NCBI GenBank assembly: GCA_910578555.1
Contig: CAJTPS010000001.1
Location: forward strand, 248,001-312,000
Length of the DNA stretch: 64,000 nt
Origin: an uncultured Lachnospiraceae bacterium
GTDB taxonomy: Bacteria; Bacillota; Clostridia; Lachnospirales; Lachnospiraceae
Reading direction: 5' to 3'
The notes under the pieces are model-generated. The model saw nothing but the letters and a program-made list of their open reading frames with translations. It ran no database searches and was not told the origin of the DNA. The translations under genes were made by a program, and so were the position numbers. Below are positions 7,680-16,866 of this stretch, piece by piece; the first letter of the stretch is position 1, and each line of letters begins with the position of its first letter.

Positions 7680-8660
7680 ATGAATAGAGAATACCCTTGT
7701 GATATTATTAAAGATCTGCTGCCGGGATATATAGACGGGATCTTGAGTGAGACGGGCACTAACGTGATAAAAGAACATTTGGAGAGATGTGAAGACTGTC
7801 GCTTAACCTGCGGGACAATGACAGAGAAACTGCCGGAAGAAGCGGAAGCTGAAAGTTTGCGGAAGGAGCAGGCGGCGCTTAACGGATTTAAAAAGCTGCG
7901 CTGGCGCACCCGGAAACTGAAGCTGGCCGCAGGTATCGCCGCGGGTCTGCTTGTATTTTGCCTGTCGGCGGTTCTGATGAAGGTTTATGTGACCGGGAGC
8001 GTTGTGTCTTCCGGGCCTGTGGAGATCACAGATTATGTCTATGACGAGGAGACCGGAAGCCTGGTATTGAACGGCAGGCTGAACATGTCCGGTTTTCGTG
8101 TCAGCAGAGTGGTCTGCAAAGAAAGCGAGGACGAACCTTTTGTCGTAAATATGTTCGTCTATGTGGCAGAAACTCTACCGTTTTTGCCAGACAGACAGGA
8201 GCAGGCGGAGTTCTCCGTGACCGTTCCGGATGTGAAGGGCTGTGTGGTCTATCAGGCTGGACCGGGGTATAACCGGACGCAGGTATATCATTGGAAGCAC
8301 GACCATAACGAGAAGCTTGCGGAACTGGAGGCGGAAATCTACAGTCGTGTGCCCGGACTGGATCAGGAGAAGGATGCGCTTGGTTATTGCAAGGGAATGG
8401 AGACCGTGGATGGTCAGGACGGTATTTTATATGATGTAACCACGATGATCGGGGAGGATTCGTATTACTGGTGGTTCAACGACCAGCTTGCCATGTACGG
8501 AGATTTTGCACCGCTGGATCTGGATATCTGGATCTCGCTGGAGGAGCCGTACCGGATTCTTATTTTCGATTATAAAACGGGGCAATATACGGATGACCTT
8601 ACGCTGGTTAGTGACAGGAAGAAAAACGCGGAGCCGGAAGATTTCAAATGGATGGAATAG
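7680..8660 (+). CDS. Anti-sigma factor, zinc-finger membrane protein
   Basis: Residues 1-45 form a zinc-binding anti-sigma domain (C7, then H33-x3-C37-x2-C40), expected to hold the neighbouring ECF sigma factor at the membrane. A single transmembrane helix lies near residues 81-103 (GIAAGLLVFCLSAVLMKVYV). The remaining 220 residues would be outside the cell as a sensor with no family that I recognise. A GTG at 7674 is also possible, but the ATG at 7680 gives the typical MNREYPCDIIKDLLPGYIDG start and a 10-base gap from AAAGGAG. The sigma factor gene just upstream makes this a sigma/anti-sigma operon. Confidence 0.85.
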   Translation: MNREYPCDIIKDLLPGYIDGILSETGTNVIKEHLERCEDCRLTCGTMTEKLPEEAEAESLRKEQAALNGFKKLRWRTRKLKLAAGIAAGLLVFCLSAVLMKVYVTGSVVSSGPVEITDYVYDEETGSLVLNGRLNMSGFRVSRVVCKESEDEPFVVNMFVYVAETLPFLPDRQEQAEFSVTVPDVKGCVVYQAGPGYNRTQVYHWKHDHNEKLAELEAEIYSRVPGLDQEKDALGYCKGMETVDGQDGILYDVTTMIGEDSYYWWFNDQLAMYGDFAPLDLDIWISLEEPYRILIFDYKTGQYTDDLTLVSDRKKNAEPEDFKWME

Positions 8661-8751
8661 ATATGAGATCATACGGGATGAAATTATAAATCATATACAA
8701 CCTCTATGCGGCATACACTTATATTAAGTATACGCATGGAGGTTTATTTTT

Positions 8752-10308
8752 GTGGAATTAGTAAAAAAGAAGATACATATGGATCGGATCAGCAGCAGAG
8801 CCGGCACGCAAGTCGTATTGGAAGAAGATGTAAATATATCAGATAACAAGCCCGATGCCAGCTATCTGTTAAACAGCAAGGGCGAGATCATCATGGAGGA
8901 GATACGCGCCGGTGAAAACGTGGTGAATTTAAGGGGCAGACTGGTTGTGTCCGTACTGTATCTGACAGACATGGAAGGAACCTGCGCCAGTATGGAAGCG
9001 ATGATTCCTTTTGAAGAGAGAGTCAATATGGAAGGCGTGTCGAACGGGGACGTGATATTGACCGACTGGACCATAGAAGATCTGACGGTGGGACTCATTA
9101 ATTCAAGAAAACTGAGTGTGCAGGCGGTGGCTTCCTTTGGCCTGGAACTGGAGGAGCACATGGAGCAGGACACTGCGGTTGATATCTATCACGAGGAGCC
9201 GTTAGAGTACCGTAAACGTACTTATCCCGTGGTACAGCTTGTACTGCAGAAGAAAGATATTTTCCGGTTAAAAGAGGAGATGGAACTGTCGGGGAATCTG
9301 CCGAACGTGTTCCAGACCATATGGCACCATATTACCTTTGACCATGTGGAATTTAAAGCGCTGGAAGAGAAAATTTCGATCCAGGGTGAGATGAGAGCTT
9401 TTTTCCTGTATGAAGGAGAAGGGGATAATGACAGGACACTGTGGTATGAGAATACGGTGCCTTTCAGCGGTATTATCGAGTGCCACGGCTGCAGGGAAAA
9501 CATGATCCCGGACATCCGTTACGGCCTGGGACAGTGCAATGTGGAAGTGCGCCAGGACTTCGACGGCGAGGAGCGGGTTTTCTGTGTGGAGCCGGTACTG
9601 GATCTGGACATTCATCTGTATGAGGAAGAAAACATGGAGGTGCTGTCCGACATTTATGGAGTGGATAAGGAAATCGAGGCGCTGACGACAGAGGTACAGC
9701 TTAAGAGTCTTCTGATGAGCGGAAGCGGTAAGTGTAAAATCGCGGAACATGCCAGGATACAGAATCCGGAAATGCCCATGTACCAGTTGATTCACTCCGA
9801 GGGCGAGATCCAGATCGAAGAGCAGGCGATCGTGGAGAACGGCATTGCCGTTACGGGAACGCTGACGGTTATCACGCTGTATCTGTGCAGTAACGGTACA
9901 AAATCGATTTATTCCACGAGAAATGTGCTTCCGTTCCAGTATGTGATCGAGGCTGAGAACATCACGCCGACCAGTATTTTCAAGCTGCATTACAGCATAG
10001 AGCAGCTGACGGTAACAATGCTGGATAATGATGAACTGGATATCAAGGCCGCGCTGCAGTTCAAGGTAATTGTGTTTGCCGTACAGAAGAGTAATCTGAT
10101 CACGGATATCAAGGTGGAAGAACTGGATATGAACAAGCTGAGCGAACTGCCGGGCATGGTGATCTATATCGCTGGACAGGGTGATACGCTGTGGGATATC
10201 GGCAAGCGGTACTATGTGCCGATCGCGCAGCTTAAGGAAGTGAATGAGCTGGTGACCGAGGAGATCAATGCGGGGGATAAGATTCTGGTGGTGAAGGGGA
10301 GCCTGTAA
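8752..10308 (+). CDS. sipL: SipL-like spore coat morphogenesis protein (SPOCS/DUF3794 plus LysM)
   Basis: The 518 residues carry repeated beta-rich DUF3794 (SPOCS) segments (about 30-150, 170-290 and 325-450) and a C-terminal LysM domain near 470-515 (AGQGDTLWDIGKRYYVP). This is the architecture and length of Clostridioides difficile SipL, which binds SpoIVA through LysM to anchor the coat on the forespore. The protein has no signal peptide, as expected for a mother-cell protein. The GTG start at 8752 follows GGAGG with about 9 bases spacing. No sporulation genes flank it. A copy of the dispersed GAA-loop repeat begins 3 bases after the stop codon. A general SPOCS-LysM protein other than SipL is possible. 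Confidence 0.8.
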   Translation: MELVKKKIHMDRISSRAGTQVVLEEDVNISDNKPDASYLLNSKGEIIMEEIRAGENVVNLRGRLVVSVLYLTDMEGTCASMEAMIPFEERVNMEGVSNGDVILTDWTIEDLTVGLINSRKLSVQAVASFGLELEEHMEQDTAVDIYHEEPLEYRKRTYPVVQLVLQKKDIFRLKEEMELSGNLPNVFQTIWHHITFDHVEFKALEEKISIQGEMRAFFLYEGEGDNDRTLWYENTVPFSGIIECHGCRENMIPDIRYGLGQCNVEVRQDFDGEERVFCVEPVLDLDIHLYEEENMEVLSDIYGVDKEIEALTTEVQLKSLLMSGSGKCKIAEHARIQNPEMPMYQLIHSEGEIQIEEQAIVENGIAVTGTLTVITLYLCSNGTKSIYSTRNVLPFQYVIEAENITPTSIFKLHYSIEQLTVTMLDNDELDIKAALQFKVIVFAVQKSNLITDIKVEELDMNKLSELPGMVIYIAGQGDTLWDIGKRYYVPIAQLKEVNELVTEEINAGDKILVVKGSL

Positions 10309-10310
10309 AT

Positions 10311-10408
10311 TATGGTATAGGAAACTGTGCGGATTTACGAGGCCGGAAAGAAGATTTCGCGAACATGTTTTTCCTGTTTTGCTGATCTTGCGAAGCAAAT
10401 TTACTTCT
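10311..10408 (+). repeat. Dispersed GAA-hairpin element, copy A (degenerate)
   Basis: Opens with TATGGTATAGGAAA, shared exactly with copies at 24351 and 32347, and ends in a GCGAAGCAAATTTACTT segment. The first hairpin has decayed. It sits directly behind the sipL stop codon. Confidence 0.6.
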
Positions 10409-10549
10409 CTGCAAATATTTTCGTGGTAAATACATGAAAATTTGTATATACTTGGAAATAAGGTTAATAAAAGAGCCAGTGTATCACGTTCCGGTTACAG
10501 GTACGTCTGGTGTACTGGAAGGGACATAAGACAAAGAAGGGAAAATGTC

Positions 10550-12160
10550 ATGAGTACAATCAATACAGCACCGGTTTTAAAAAATAAACTGTTCCTCTAT
10601 CTGACGGAGTTCTTCGCGGGTATGTCGGTGATGGCAGTGGAACTGGGCGCCAGCAGGCTGTTGGCGCCTTATTTCAGTTCTTCCCAGATCGTGTGGACGA
10701 TCATCATAGGAACGATCATGATCGCCATGGCGCTGGGGAATATATACGGCGGCCGCAGTGCGGACAGGAACCCCAATCCGGACAGGCTCTACGGCAGGAT
10801 TCTGATCGCCGCAATCTGGATCGCTGCAATTCCGGTGGCGGGCAAATATGTAATTCTGGGAATCTCCGCGCTGCTGATTTTTGCGGTCAATACGAACTTC
10901 CTGATCTGGGCGGCGTTTGCGGCGTGTATGGTGATCTTTGTGTTTCCGCTGTTTCTGCTGGGGACGGTGACGCCTTCTCTGGCGAAATATTCGGTGGAGA
11001 GTCTGGAAGACAGCGGTAAGGTTGTGGGAACGCTGGGCGCTTTTAACACCATCGGCAGTATTATTGGAACCTTTGTGCCCACCTTTATTTCCATTCCGGC
11101 GGTGGGAACTTCCGTTACATTTCTGATTTTTGCGGGCATTCTGCTGGCGCTTGCCCTGGCCTATTTTATCAGCGGTAAAAGGGGTGCTGTAAAGAGTGCG
11201 GTCTCTGCAGGCATATTTCTGCTGTGCTGTATCCTGGGGCATTCCAACAGCTTTGCTTTCTGGGAGAGCGGCTTGACATTCGAAGGAGAGTCTGTCTACA
11301 ATTATCTGCAGGTGAAAGAAAGCGACAGGAGTGTCATATTATCCACGAATGTCCTGTTCGGGGTACAGTCTATTCTGATGAAAAATGAAGGTCTGACGGG
11401 AATGTATTATGATTATGCCATGGCGGCGCCGTTAATGACCGGACAGGATGAGCCCGGTGACTGCAATGTGCTGATCCTTGGTATGGGGACGGGGACTTAT
11501 GCCCATCAGTGCCGCAATTATTATGGTGATATGGAAATCGAAGGTGTGGAGATCGACGAGAAGATCACGGATCTGGCGCGGGAGTATTTTGAACTGCCCG
11601 AAGATGTGAATGTGACGACTTATGACGGCAGGGCGTATCTGAATGCCATCGACGGGAAATATGATGTGATCATGGTGGACGCCTATCAGGATATCACCAT
11701 TCCGTTCCAGATGTCCTCCGTGGAATTTTTTACACTGGTAAAGGATCACCTGACAGAGGACGGGGTGATGGTGGTCAATATGAATATGCGTGGCAGCGGC
11801 GTGGGCAGTATCAACGAACATCTTGCAGATACCATCGGCAGTGTGTTCGGAGAAGTTTACACCGTGGATGTGAAGGGCTCCACCAACAGGGAACTGTTTG
11901 CCTCCGATAATCCGCGTATGCTCGATCATCTGGCGGTTCACAGGGAGCAGCTTACAGACGGGAACCTGTCCGCGATGATGGCGGCGGTGGCGGAGAATCT
12001 GACGGCATATGAGGCGGGAAATTATATCATGACTGATGACAAAGCGCCGGTGGAGCTTTTGGGTATGCAGGTGATCGATGAACTGATCAGGGACGAGGTG
12101 GCATATTATAAGGCGATCTATGAGGAACAGGGTGTCCGGGGCGTGATCGATGCGCTGTAA
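10550..12160 (+). CDS. Membrane-fused spermidine synthase-like protein
   Basis: The 536-residue protein has about seven transmembrane helices (residues 10-250), then a spermidine-synthase-type Rossmann domain. That domain shows the nucleotide-binding loop VLILGMGTGTY at about 306, the acidic VEIDEKI, and DVIMVDAYQD near 380. Known homologues transfer aminopropyl groups from decarboxylated SAM, but many membrane-fused forms are uncharacterised, so the substrate is open. An upstream extension of the frame to 10442 exists; the ATG at 10550 is preferred because GAAGGGAAA precedes it and MSTINTAP is a natural start. It stands alone between the sipL-like gene and the toxin-antitoxin pair. Confidence 0.8.
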   Translation: MSTINTAPVLKNKLFLYLTEFFAGMSVMAVELGASRLLAPYFSSSQIVWTIIIGTIMIAMALGNIYGGRSADRNPNPDRLYGRILIAAIWIAAIPVAGKYVILGISALLIFAVNTNFLIWAAFAACMVIFVFPLFLLGTVTPSLAKYSVESLEDSGKVVGTLGAFNTIGSIIGTFVPTFISIPAVGTSVTFLIFAGILLALALAYFISGKRGAVKSAVSAGIFLLCCILGHSNSFAFWESGLTFEGESVYNYLQVKESDRSVILSTNVLFGVQSILMKNEGLTGMYYDYAMAAPLMTGQDEPGDCNVLILGMGTGTYAHQCRNYYGDMEIEGVEIDEKITDLAREYFELPEDVNVTTYDGRAYLNAIDGKYDVIMVDAYQDITIPFQMSSVEFFTLVKDHLTEDGVMVVNMNMRGSGVGSINEHLADTIGSVFGEVYTVDVKGSTNRELFASDNPRMLDHLAVHREQLTDGNLSAMMAAVAENLTAYEAGNYIMTDDKAPVELLGMQVIDELIRDEVAYYKAIYEEQGVRGVIDAL

Positions 12161-12201
12161 GGGAGCGGCATATAGCCAAAATGTGGAAATGTTGCAATTG
12201 A

Positions 12202-12230
12202 TTGACAATGTAAATGATAAGGCATACAAT
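12202..12230 (+). promoter_or_regulatory. Sigma-A promoter of the toxin-antitoxin operon
   Basis: Perfect TTGACA (12202-12207), 17-base spacer, TACAAT (12225-12230), 80 nt before the antitoxin start. Such operons are normally repressed by the antitoxin complex; the operator could not be identified by eye. Confidence 0.75.
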
Positions 12231-12309
12231 ATAATAAAGAGTGTTTCTCTGGAAAACTCCAAATTCTGTTCATGTATTCAGTGTAAAAAGTTTCGAAAGG
12301 AAGTAAACT

Positions 12310-12582
12310 ATGGCGAATGTACAAACCCAAATAAGAATAGATGAAGATGTTAAAAAACAGGCAGTGGAGTTGTTCAATCAACTTGGAATCGACATGTCCA
12401 GCGCAGTGAATATGTTTTTGCGGCAGGCGATTATGCGCGGTGGGCTTCCTTTTAGCGTGGAACTTCCTAAATATAAGAAGGAAGTGATAGAGGCTATGGA
12501 GGAAGCAAAGCAGATCAGCAGAGACCCGAAGACAAAGAGATATGGTAGTTTTGCGGAAGCACTGGAGGACATTGATTTATGA
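12310..12582 (+). CDS. RelB/DinJ-family antitoxin
   Basis: The 90-residue protein opens with a ribbon-helix-helix domain (QTQIRIDEDVKKQAVELFNQ, then MSSAVNMFLRQAI), which binds the operon's own operator. The charged C-terminal tail (KYKKEVIEAMEEAKQ and beyond) would wrap the toxin. It overlaps the toxin gene by 4 bases (ATGA), so translation is coupled. SD AAAGGAAG. The AT-rich composition of the pair suggests mobility. Confidence 0.9.
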   Translation: MANVQTQIRIDEDVKKQAVELFNQLGIDMSSAVNMFLRQAIMRGGLPFSVELPKYKKEVIEAMEEAKQISRDPKTKRYGSFAEALEDIDL

Positions 12583-12860
12583 AATATGAATTAGTCCTTA
12601 CCGGGAGATTCAAGAGTGGATTGAAGCTTGCAAAAAAAAGGGGATTAAATATTTCTTTACTGGAAAGTATTGTAGAAAAATTATTGCATAAAATTCCTTT
12701 GGAGGCAAAAAACAGGGATCATGCCCTTAGCGGAAATTATAGAGGATACCGGGAATGTCATATACAGCCGGACTGGTTATTAATATACCTGATAGAAGAT
12801 GATATATTGACGTTAACATTGATTGATACAGGAACACATGCAGATTTGTTCGATGAATAA
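12579..12860 (+). CDS. YafQ-family mRNA endoribonuclease toxin
   Basis: The 93-residue RelE-superfamily toxin cleaves mRNA on the ribosome when the antitoxin is lost. Histidines and acids that YafQ uses are present: NRDHAL, ECHIQPDWLL and the terminal DTGTHADLF. The pair appears intact, with no truncation or frameshift. It ends just before a convergent WYL-regulator gene. Confidence 0.9.
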   Translation: MKYELVLTGRFKSGLKLAKKRGLNISLLESIVEKLLHKIPLEAKNRDHALSGNYRGYRECHIQPDWLLIYLIEDDILTLTLIDTGTHADLFDE

Positions 12861-12881
12861 TCTATTGCAGGACGTTCCCTT

Positions 12882-13820
12882 TTAACTCTGACTTCTATAT
12901 ATGGCAGCCAATTCATGTATTCTGCGTTTCATCTCCGTGCGGATATGCAGCGGCTCTAAACACTCACATTTTGACCCGAAACCAAGAAGAAGATCATAGT
13001 TGTAATCATTCTCGATAAATGGAAAATCAACAATGTAATATCCGTCGTCAGCAGGCGAAAAATGTTCATAGGAACAATAATCGAGTACCTTGTCCATAAC
13101 TGATTTATGAATGCGGAGTTTTATTCTTATTGGTACGGTTTCAAAGATTTCCTCGAACTTTAAACTTGTTTTTTGAAAATCCCGCGGCAGAAAAGTTTCT
13201 TTTTCTATTTGCAGGTTTGATATGCGGGACAGTCTGAATAAACGAAAATCATTTCTTTTACGGCAATAGCCATGGAAATACCAGTGACTGTTTTTCAGCA
13301 CAAGCTGATACGGCTCGACTGTCCGCGCGGTTTTATTCCCGTGGTGCGCTACATATTCAAACGAGAGCAGTCGGCGCTCCTGTAAAGCCGTTTTAATCAT
13401 TTCCAAATATACCTGTATGTTTCTGTTACCCATCCATGCACTTAAATCTATGCGTATCTGATTAGCCTTTAATTTAATTTCTTCCGCTCTGTCGGCGGGA
13501 ATAAAACTCTTGACTTTTGCAAGTGCATGAATCAGTTCGTCGCCCCTTACCAGGTCAGACAGGCTGGTAAGCCCCATTAAAATAGCAGAAAGTTCATCCG
13601 CCGAAAAAAACTTTTTATCAAGTTTATATTCCTGCATGATTTCAAAGCCGCCGCCGACACCTGATGTCGAGCGGACAGGAATGCCTGCCATATTAATGGC
13701 GTCTATGTCCCGGTAGATTGTGCGGGGCGATACTTCAAACAGATCTGCCAATGCCTGCGCACCGATTCGTTCTCTGTTAAGAAGTATCATAATAATACTA
13801 ACAAGTCTGTCTATTTTCAT
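12882..13820 (-). CDS. WYL-domain transcriptional regulator (YafY type)
   Basis: The 312-residue protein has an N-terminal HTH (residues 5-60, including GAQALADLFEVSPRTIYRDID), a central WYL domain (about 140-210, FEYVAHHGNKTARTVEPYQL) that senses small ligands or nucleic acid, and a C-terminal WCX-like extension. It is divergent from the isochorismatase-like gene at 13931, about 110 bp away, the usual arrangement for a regulator and its target. A second WYL regulator is at 18567. The effector is unknown. Confidence 0.85.
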   Translation of the reverse strand: MKIDRLVSIIMILLNRERIGAQALADLFEVSPRTIYRDIDAINMAGIPVRSTSGVGGGFEIMQEYKLDKKFFSADELSAILMGLTSLSDLVRGDELIHALAKVKSFIPADRAEEIKLKANQIRIDLSAWMGNRNIQVYLEMIKTALQERRLLSFEYVAHHGNKTARTVEPYQLVLKNSHWYFHGYCRKRNDFRLFRLSRISNLQIEKETFLPRDFQKTSLKFEEIFETVPIRIKLRIHKSVMDKVLDYCSYEHFSPADDGYYIVDFPFIENDYNYDLLLGFGSKCECLEPLHIRTEMKRRIHELAAIYRSQS

Positions 13821-13930
13821 TATGCAGCCGTTTTTCAGAAAAATCTTTGGATTGTTGCCATATTGCTGTCAAAAATTATATATTACAATAAATGAGCAGG
13901 CAAATCAACGAAAGAAAATGGAGGAAGACC

Positions 13931-14437
13931 ATGCAAAACAAGGCACTTGTCGTCATTGACATTCAAAACGATATTACAAAAAATTACAAGGAAATCATCG
14001 GCAATATTAACACTGCTATTGAATGGGCGGCTGCGCACAATATTCATGTGGTTTATATCAGGCATAATAATCTGTCAGCCGGAACAAGAACCTTTAAGCC
14101 GGGCACTCGTGGTGAAGAACTGGTGGCGGAGATGCAGATTGTATCCGGGAACATTTTCACGAAAACCAAAGGAAATGCGCTGACAAGCGAAGCGTTTGCC
14201 GATTTCATATGCAGGAACGAAATCAATGAATTCTATATTGCCGGTGCCGACGCCATAGCATGTGTAAAATCCACCTGCTATAATATGGCTAAGGCAGGTT
14301 ACACCGTGCATGTGCTGTCAGATTGTATTACCAGCTATGACAAACGGAAGATTGCAGAAATGCTGCAATATTATGCAGGCAAGGGCTGCAGTGTGGAGAA
14401 ACTCAGTTACCTCCTTGACACATGCAAAAAATTGTGA
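13931..14437 (+). CDS. Isochorismatase-family cysteine hydrolase
   Basis: The 168 residues contain the isochorismatase-fold triad: D10 in VVIDIQND, a lysine at 78-80 in IFTKTKG, and the nucleophile C111 in AIACVKSTCYNMAKAGY. Members hydrolyse isochorismate, nicotinamide or ureido compounds; the sequence alone does not decide the substrate. The ATG at 13931 follows GGAGGA by 6 bases; an upstream in-frame ATG at 13892 has no Shine-Dalgarno. It is divergent from a WYL regulator, which probably controls it. Confidence 0.85.
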   Translation: MQNKALVVIDIQNDITKNYKEIIGNINTAIEWAAAHNIHVVYIRHNNLSAGTRTFKPGTRGEELVAEMQIVSGNIFTKTKGNALTSEAFADFICRNEINEFYIAGADAIACVKSTCYNMAKAGYTVHVLSDCITSYDKRKIAEMLQYYAGKGCSVEKLSYLLDTCKKL

Positions 14438-14464
14438 TAATTTATTAAAAAAATTCAGGAGAAC

Positions 14465-14527
14465 ATGAAAATGCAGAACTTACATTTTACCATGCACTAT
14501 ATGTACATGTATGACAGACGTACTTAA
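14465..14527 (+). CDS. Possible small ORF, 20 residues, or gene remnant
   Basis: The codons read MKMQNLHFTMHYMYMYDRRT after a fair ribosome-binding site (AGGAGA, 5 bases). The peptide is rich in Met and Tyr and matches nothing I know. It could be a remnant of a larger gene. The rest of 14438-14704 shows no other feature. Confidence 0.25.
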   Translation: MKMQNLHFTMHYMYMYDRRT

Positions 14528-14704
14528 AGTGATTGTGAACCGGTCGGGTGCACAGTTACGCAGGTAGGTCTGATATGTCTGTGCACGGGAATCGGTAAAT
14601 GTGAGTCAGGATCATATAGAATGCTGTTGAAGCGCCGAATTTTTAGAAATGCACCGGACATATCGTATGTTTGGTGTTTTTTTGTGTTCAGAAAGGGGAT
14701 ATTT

Positions 14705-15205
14705 ATGAAATTAACAAACGGAACAGAAGTCATTGTCAAACCCTATGAGGAGAACAATGCGGAAGAAATCGTCAATCTGATCATCAGAAATTTCAGAGAG
14801 GTAAATGTGAAAGATTACGGAGAGGAAGCGATAGAGACAATAGCTGCCACGCACGATGTCAAGTGGTTTCAGGGTGTGGCGGGATACGCGCACGTGTATG
14901 TGTTCTGGAATGAGGACAGGATTGCGGGCGTCGGCTCCATAGCCAGTTTCTGGGGAAGCCCGACGGAAAGCATACTGCTCACGATCTTCGTGCTGCCGGA
15001 ATTACACGGGCAGGGGATCGGCAGCTATATCGTTGATACACTTGAAAACGATCCGCTGTTTCTCAGAGCAGAAAGAATAGAAATTCCGGCGTCCATTACC
15101 GCGGTGGAATTTTACCGGAAAAAAGGGTACGATTATAAAAACGGCGTTAAGGAGCTGGATGAGGAACAGCACTATCGGCTGGAAAAATGCAGAGTGCCTG
15201 CATAA
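14705..15205 (+). CDS. GNAT-family N-acetyltransferase
   Basis: A 166-residue acetyltransferase. Acetyl-CoA motif A is ILLTIFVLPELHGQGIGSYI near residue 90, with the pyrophosphate-binding HGQGIG loop. The C-terminal VEFYRKKGYDY helix-turn is typical of the fold. The start ATG at 14705 has AAAGGGG upstream; an earlier frame opening at 14621 lacks a ribosome-binding site. The acceptor substrate is unknown. A second, unrelated GNAT gene follows about 195 nt downstream. Confidence 0.85.
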   Translation: MKLTNGTEVIVKPYEENNAEEIVNLIIRNFREVNVKDYGEEAIETIAATHDVKWFQGVAGYAHVYVFWNEDRIAGVGSIASFWGSPTESILLTIFVLPELHGQGIGSYIVDTLENDPLFLRAERIEIPASITAVEFYRKKGYDYKNGVKELDEEQHYRLEKCRVPA

Positions 15206-15232
15206 TGATAATAACCTGACCGGCAGCAGGAT

Positions 15233-15288
15233 AGTGTGAAAAATCACACTGATGTGCTAATTGTTTCACTGTCTGAACAAGTTCAGAC
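15233..15288 (+). other. Two short perfect hairpins downstream of the GNAT gene
   Basis: AGTGTGA-AAAA-TCACACT (15233-15250) and GTCTGAAC-AA-GTTCAGAC (15271-15288). The second is palindromic enough to be an operator. No T-run follows. Function unknown. Confidence 0.35.
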
Positions 15289-15400
15289 GCAAATTTGATA
15301 TTTGCGACTTTGCGTTGGCAATGTCATGCCACTTGTCGCGTAAACGCTCCGGAATGGAGATTAAAATGGAAATGGGTGGAAAGGAGCAAGGAGGAAGAGC

Positions 15401-15883
15401 ATGAAAAAAGAATCTATGGAAACGGAGTTATTAAGGGCGCATGTCTGCGACGCAGCGGAAATACATGCCATGCAGGTAGAGGCCTTCAAGGAATTGTTAG
15501 AGAAATATCAGGATTTTGATACCAATCCGGGCAGTGAAACCGTGGAAAAAGTCGAGGCGCGTTTGAAGCAGGAATTTACGTTTTACTATTTTATCTGTAT
15601 CGGACAGCAGAAAGCCGGTGCGATTCGTATAGTAGACAGAAAGGAACACGGAGCAGGCAAGCGGATTTCCCCGCTGTTTATATTGCCGGCATTTAGAGGG
15701 AGAGGCATTGCGCAGGAGGCGATCCGGCTGTGTGAAGAGATACACGGCAAAGAAAACTGGGAACTCGACACGATTCTGCAGGAGCCTGAAAACTGTCATC
15801 TCTATGAGAAAATGGGATATCGGCAGACCGGCAGGACAGAAGTCATTAATGAAAGACTGACACTGGTATTTTATGACAAATAA
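15401..15883 (+). CDS. GNAT-family N-acetyltransferase
   Basis: The 160-residue protein carries motif A as ISPLFILPAFRGRGIAQEAI around residue 90, and a C-terminal NCHLYEKMGYRQTG segment that closes the fold. An unusually good ribosome-binding site (GGAGCAAGGAGGAAG) precedes the ATG at 15401. The substrate is not predictable. A metallo-beta-lactamase-fold gene follows 94 nt later in the same direction, possibly in one transcript. Confidence 0.85.
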   Translation: MKKESMETELLRAHVCDAAEIHAMQVEAFKELLEKYQDFDTNPGSETVEKVEARLKQEFTFYYFICIGQQKAGAIRIVDRKEHGAGKRISPLFILPAFRGRGIAQEAIRLCEEIHGKENWELDTILQEPENCHLYEKMGYRQTGRTEVINERLTLVFYDK

Positions 15884-15977
15884 GAGGCATGGAGAGTGTT
15901 AAATCACTTCTCTGACGTGCAATTACTGATGCGCAATTGATTTCATCAGTGCAGAATGCTTCGGAATGGAGGAAGAT

Positions 15978-16823
15978 ATGAACATCATGATAACCGGCTC
16001 CGGCGGCTGTGTCAGTACGCCGCGGGCATGTTGCAGCTGCCGTGTATGTACACAGGCGCGCCTGAAGGGGATTCCCTACGCGCGGACGGGCTGCAGCCTT
16101 TTTATAGAAGAGGCAAATATACTGATCGACACGCCGGAGGACATCAATGCTTCGCTGAATTATGCCGGCATACAGAAAGTGGAACATATTCTATACAGTC
16201 ATTGTGATCCCGATCATACCATGGGAATGCGTGTGATCGAACAGTTGAATATGGACTGGCTTGCCGGATCAGTGGGAAAGAAACCGGATCATCCGATCCA
16301 GGTTGTCTCACTGCCTGCGGTGCTCGAAGATATTAGACAACAAGGTACGAAGTACGGATCAATGCTTGCATATTATGAGGCAAAAGGTCTTGTACATACA
16401 ACAGGAACGCACACTTTTGAAGCCGGCGGTATTCGGATTGAGATGGTTCCGGTAGATGAACAGGAGCACGTGGCCATATTCGTTATTTCCTCCAATGGGA
16501 AAAAAGTAATTTATGCGCCCTGTGATGTGAAACCTTTTCCGGAATCTGAAAAATTTTCTGGCGCGGATGTTCTGATCATCGGCAATACGATCGTCGGCGA
16601 TGTCTTGAAGGACGGGTTTGTTTTAGAAGACGATAATCCGCTGCGAAAGGAACTGTTTACGCTGGATGAAATTGAGGATATCAGAAAACACTATGCGATC
16701 CCGGAAGTCATCATTACACATTTGGAGGAAGATTGGGGTAAAACGTACGACGATTACAGAGAACTGGAAAAAGAACGGGACTGTATACGGTTTGCGCATG
16801 ACGGATTAAGGATATCGCTATAG
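15978..16823 (+). CDS. Metallo-beta-lactamase-fold hydrolase
   Basis: The 281-residue protein has the metal motif HCDPDHTMGM near residue 75 (HxDxDH variant of HxHxDH) and a late ITHLEEDWGK. Its N-terminus holds a cysteine-rich segment (CCSCRVCTQAR, then GCSLF), as in PhnP-like phosphodiesterases where cysteines bind a structural zinc. The phosphodiesterase role is therefore likely but not certain. Start ATG 15978 with GGAGG 5 bases upstream. The methyltransferase gene follows with 43 nt spacing, so co-transcription is likely. Confidence 0.8.
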   Translation: MNIMITGSGGCVSTPRACCSCRVCTQARLKGIPYARTGCSLFIEEANILIDTPEDINASLNYAGIQKVEHILYSHCDPDHTMGMRVIEQLNMDWLAGSVGKKPDHPIQVVSLPAVLEDIRQQGTKYGSMLAYYEAKGLVHTTGTHTFEAGGIRIEMVPVDEQEHVAIFVISSNGKKVIYAPCDVKPFPESEKFSGADVLIIGNTIVGDVLKDGFVLEDDNPLRKELFTLDEIEDIRKHYAIPEVIITHLEEDWGKTYDDYRELEKERDCIRFAHDGLRISL

Positions 16824-16866
16824 CCACAGGCAGGAGACTAAGAATTGAAAAGAGAGGAGCATACAT

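Noticed and set aside
12150..12344. ORF of 64 residues across the toxin-antitoxin promoter
   Set aside because: It covers the promoter and antitoxin start region and has no ribosome-binding site.
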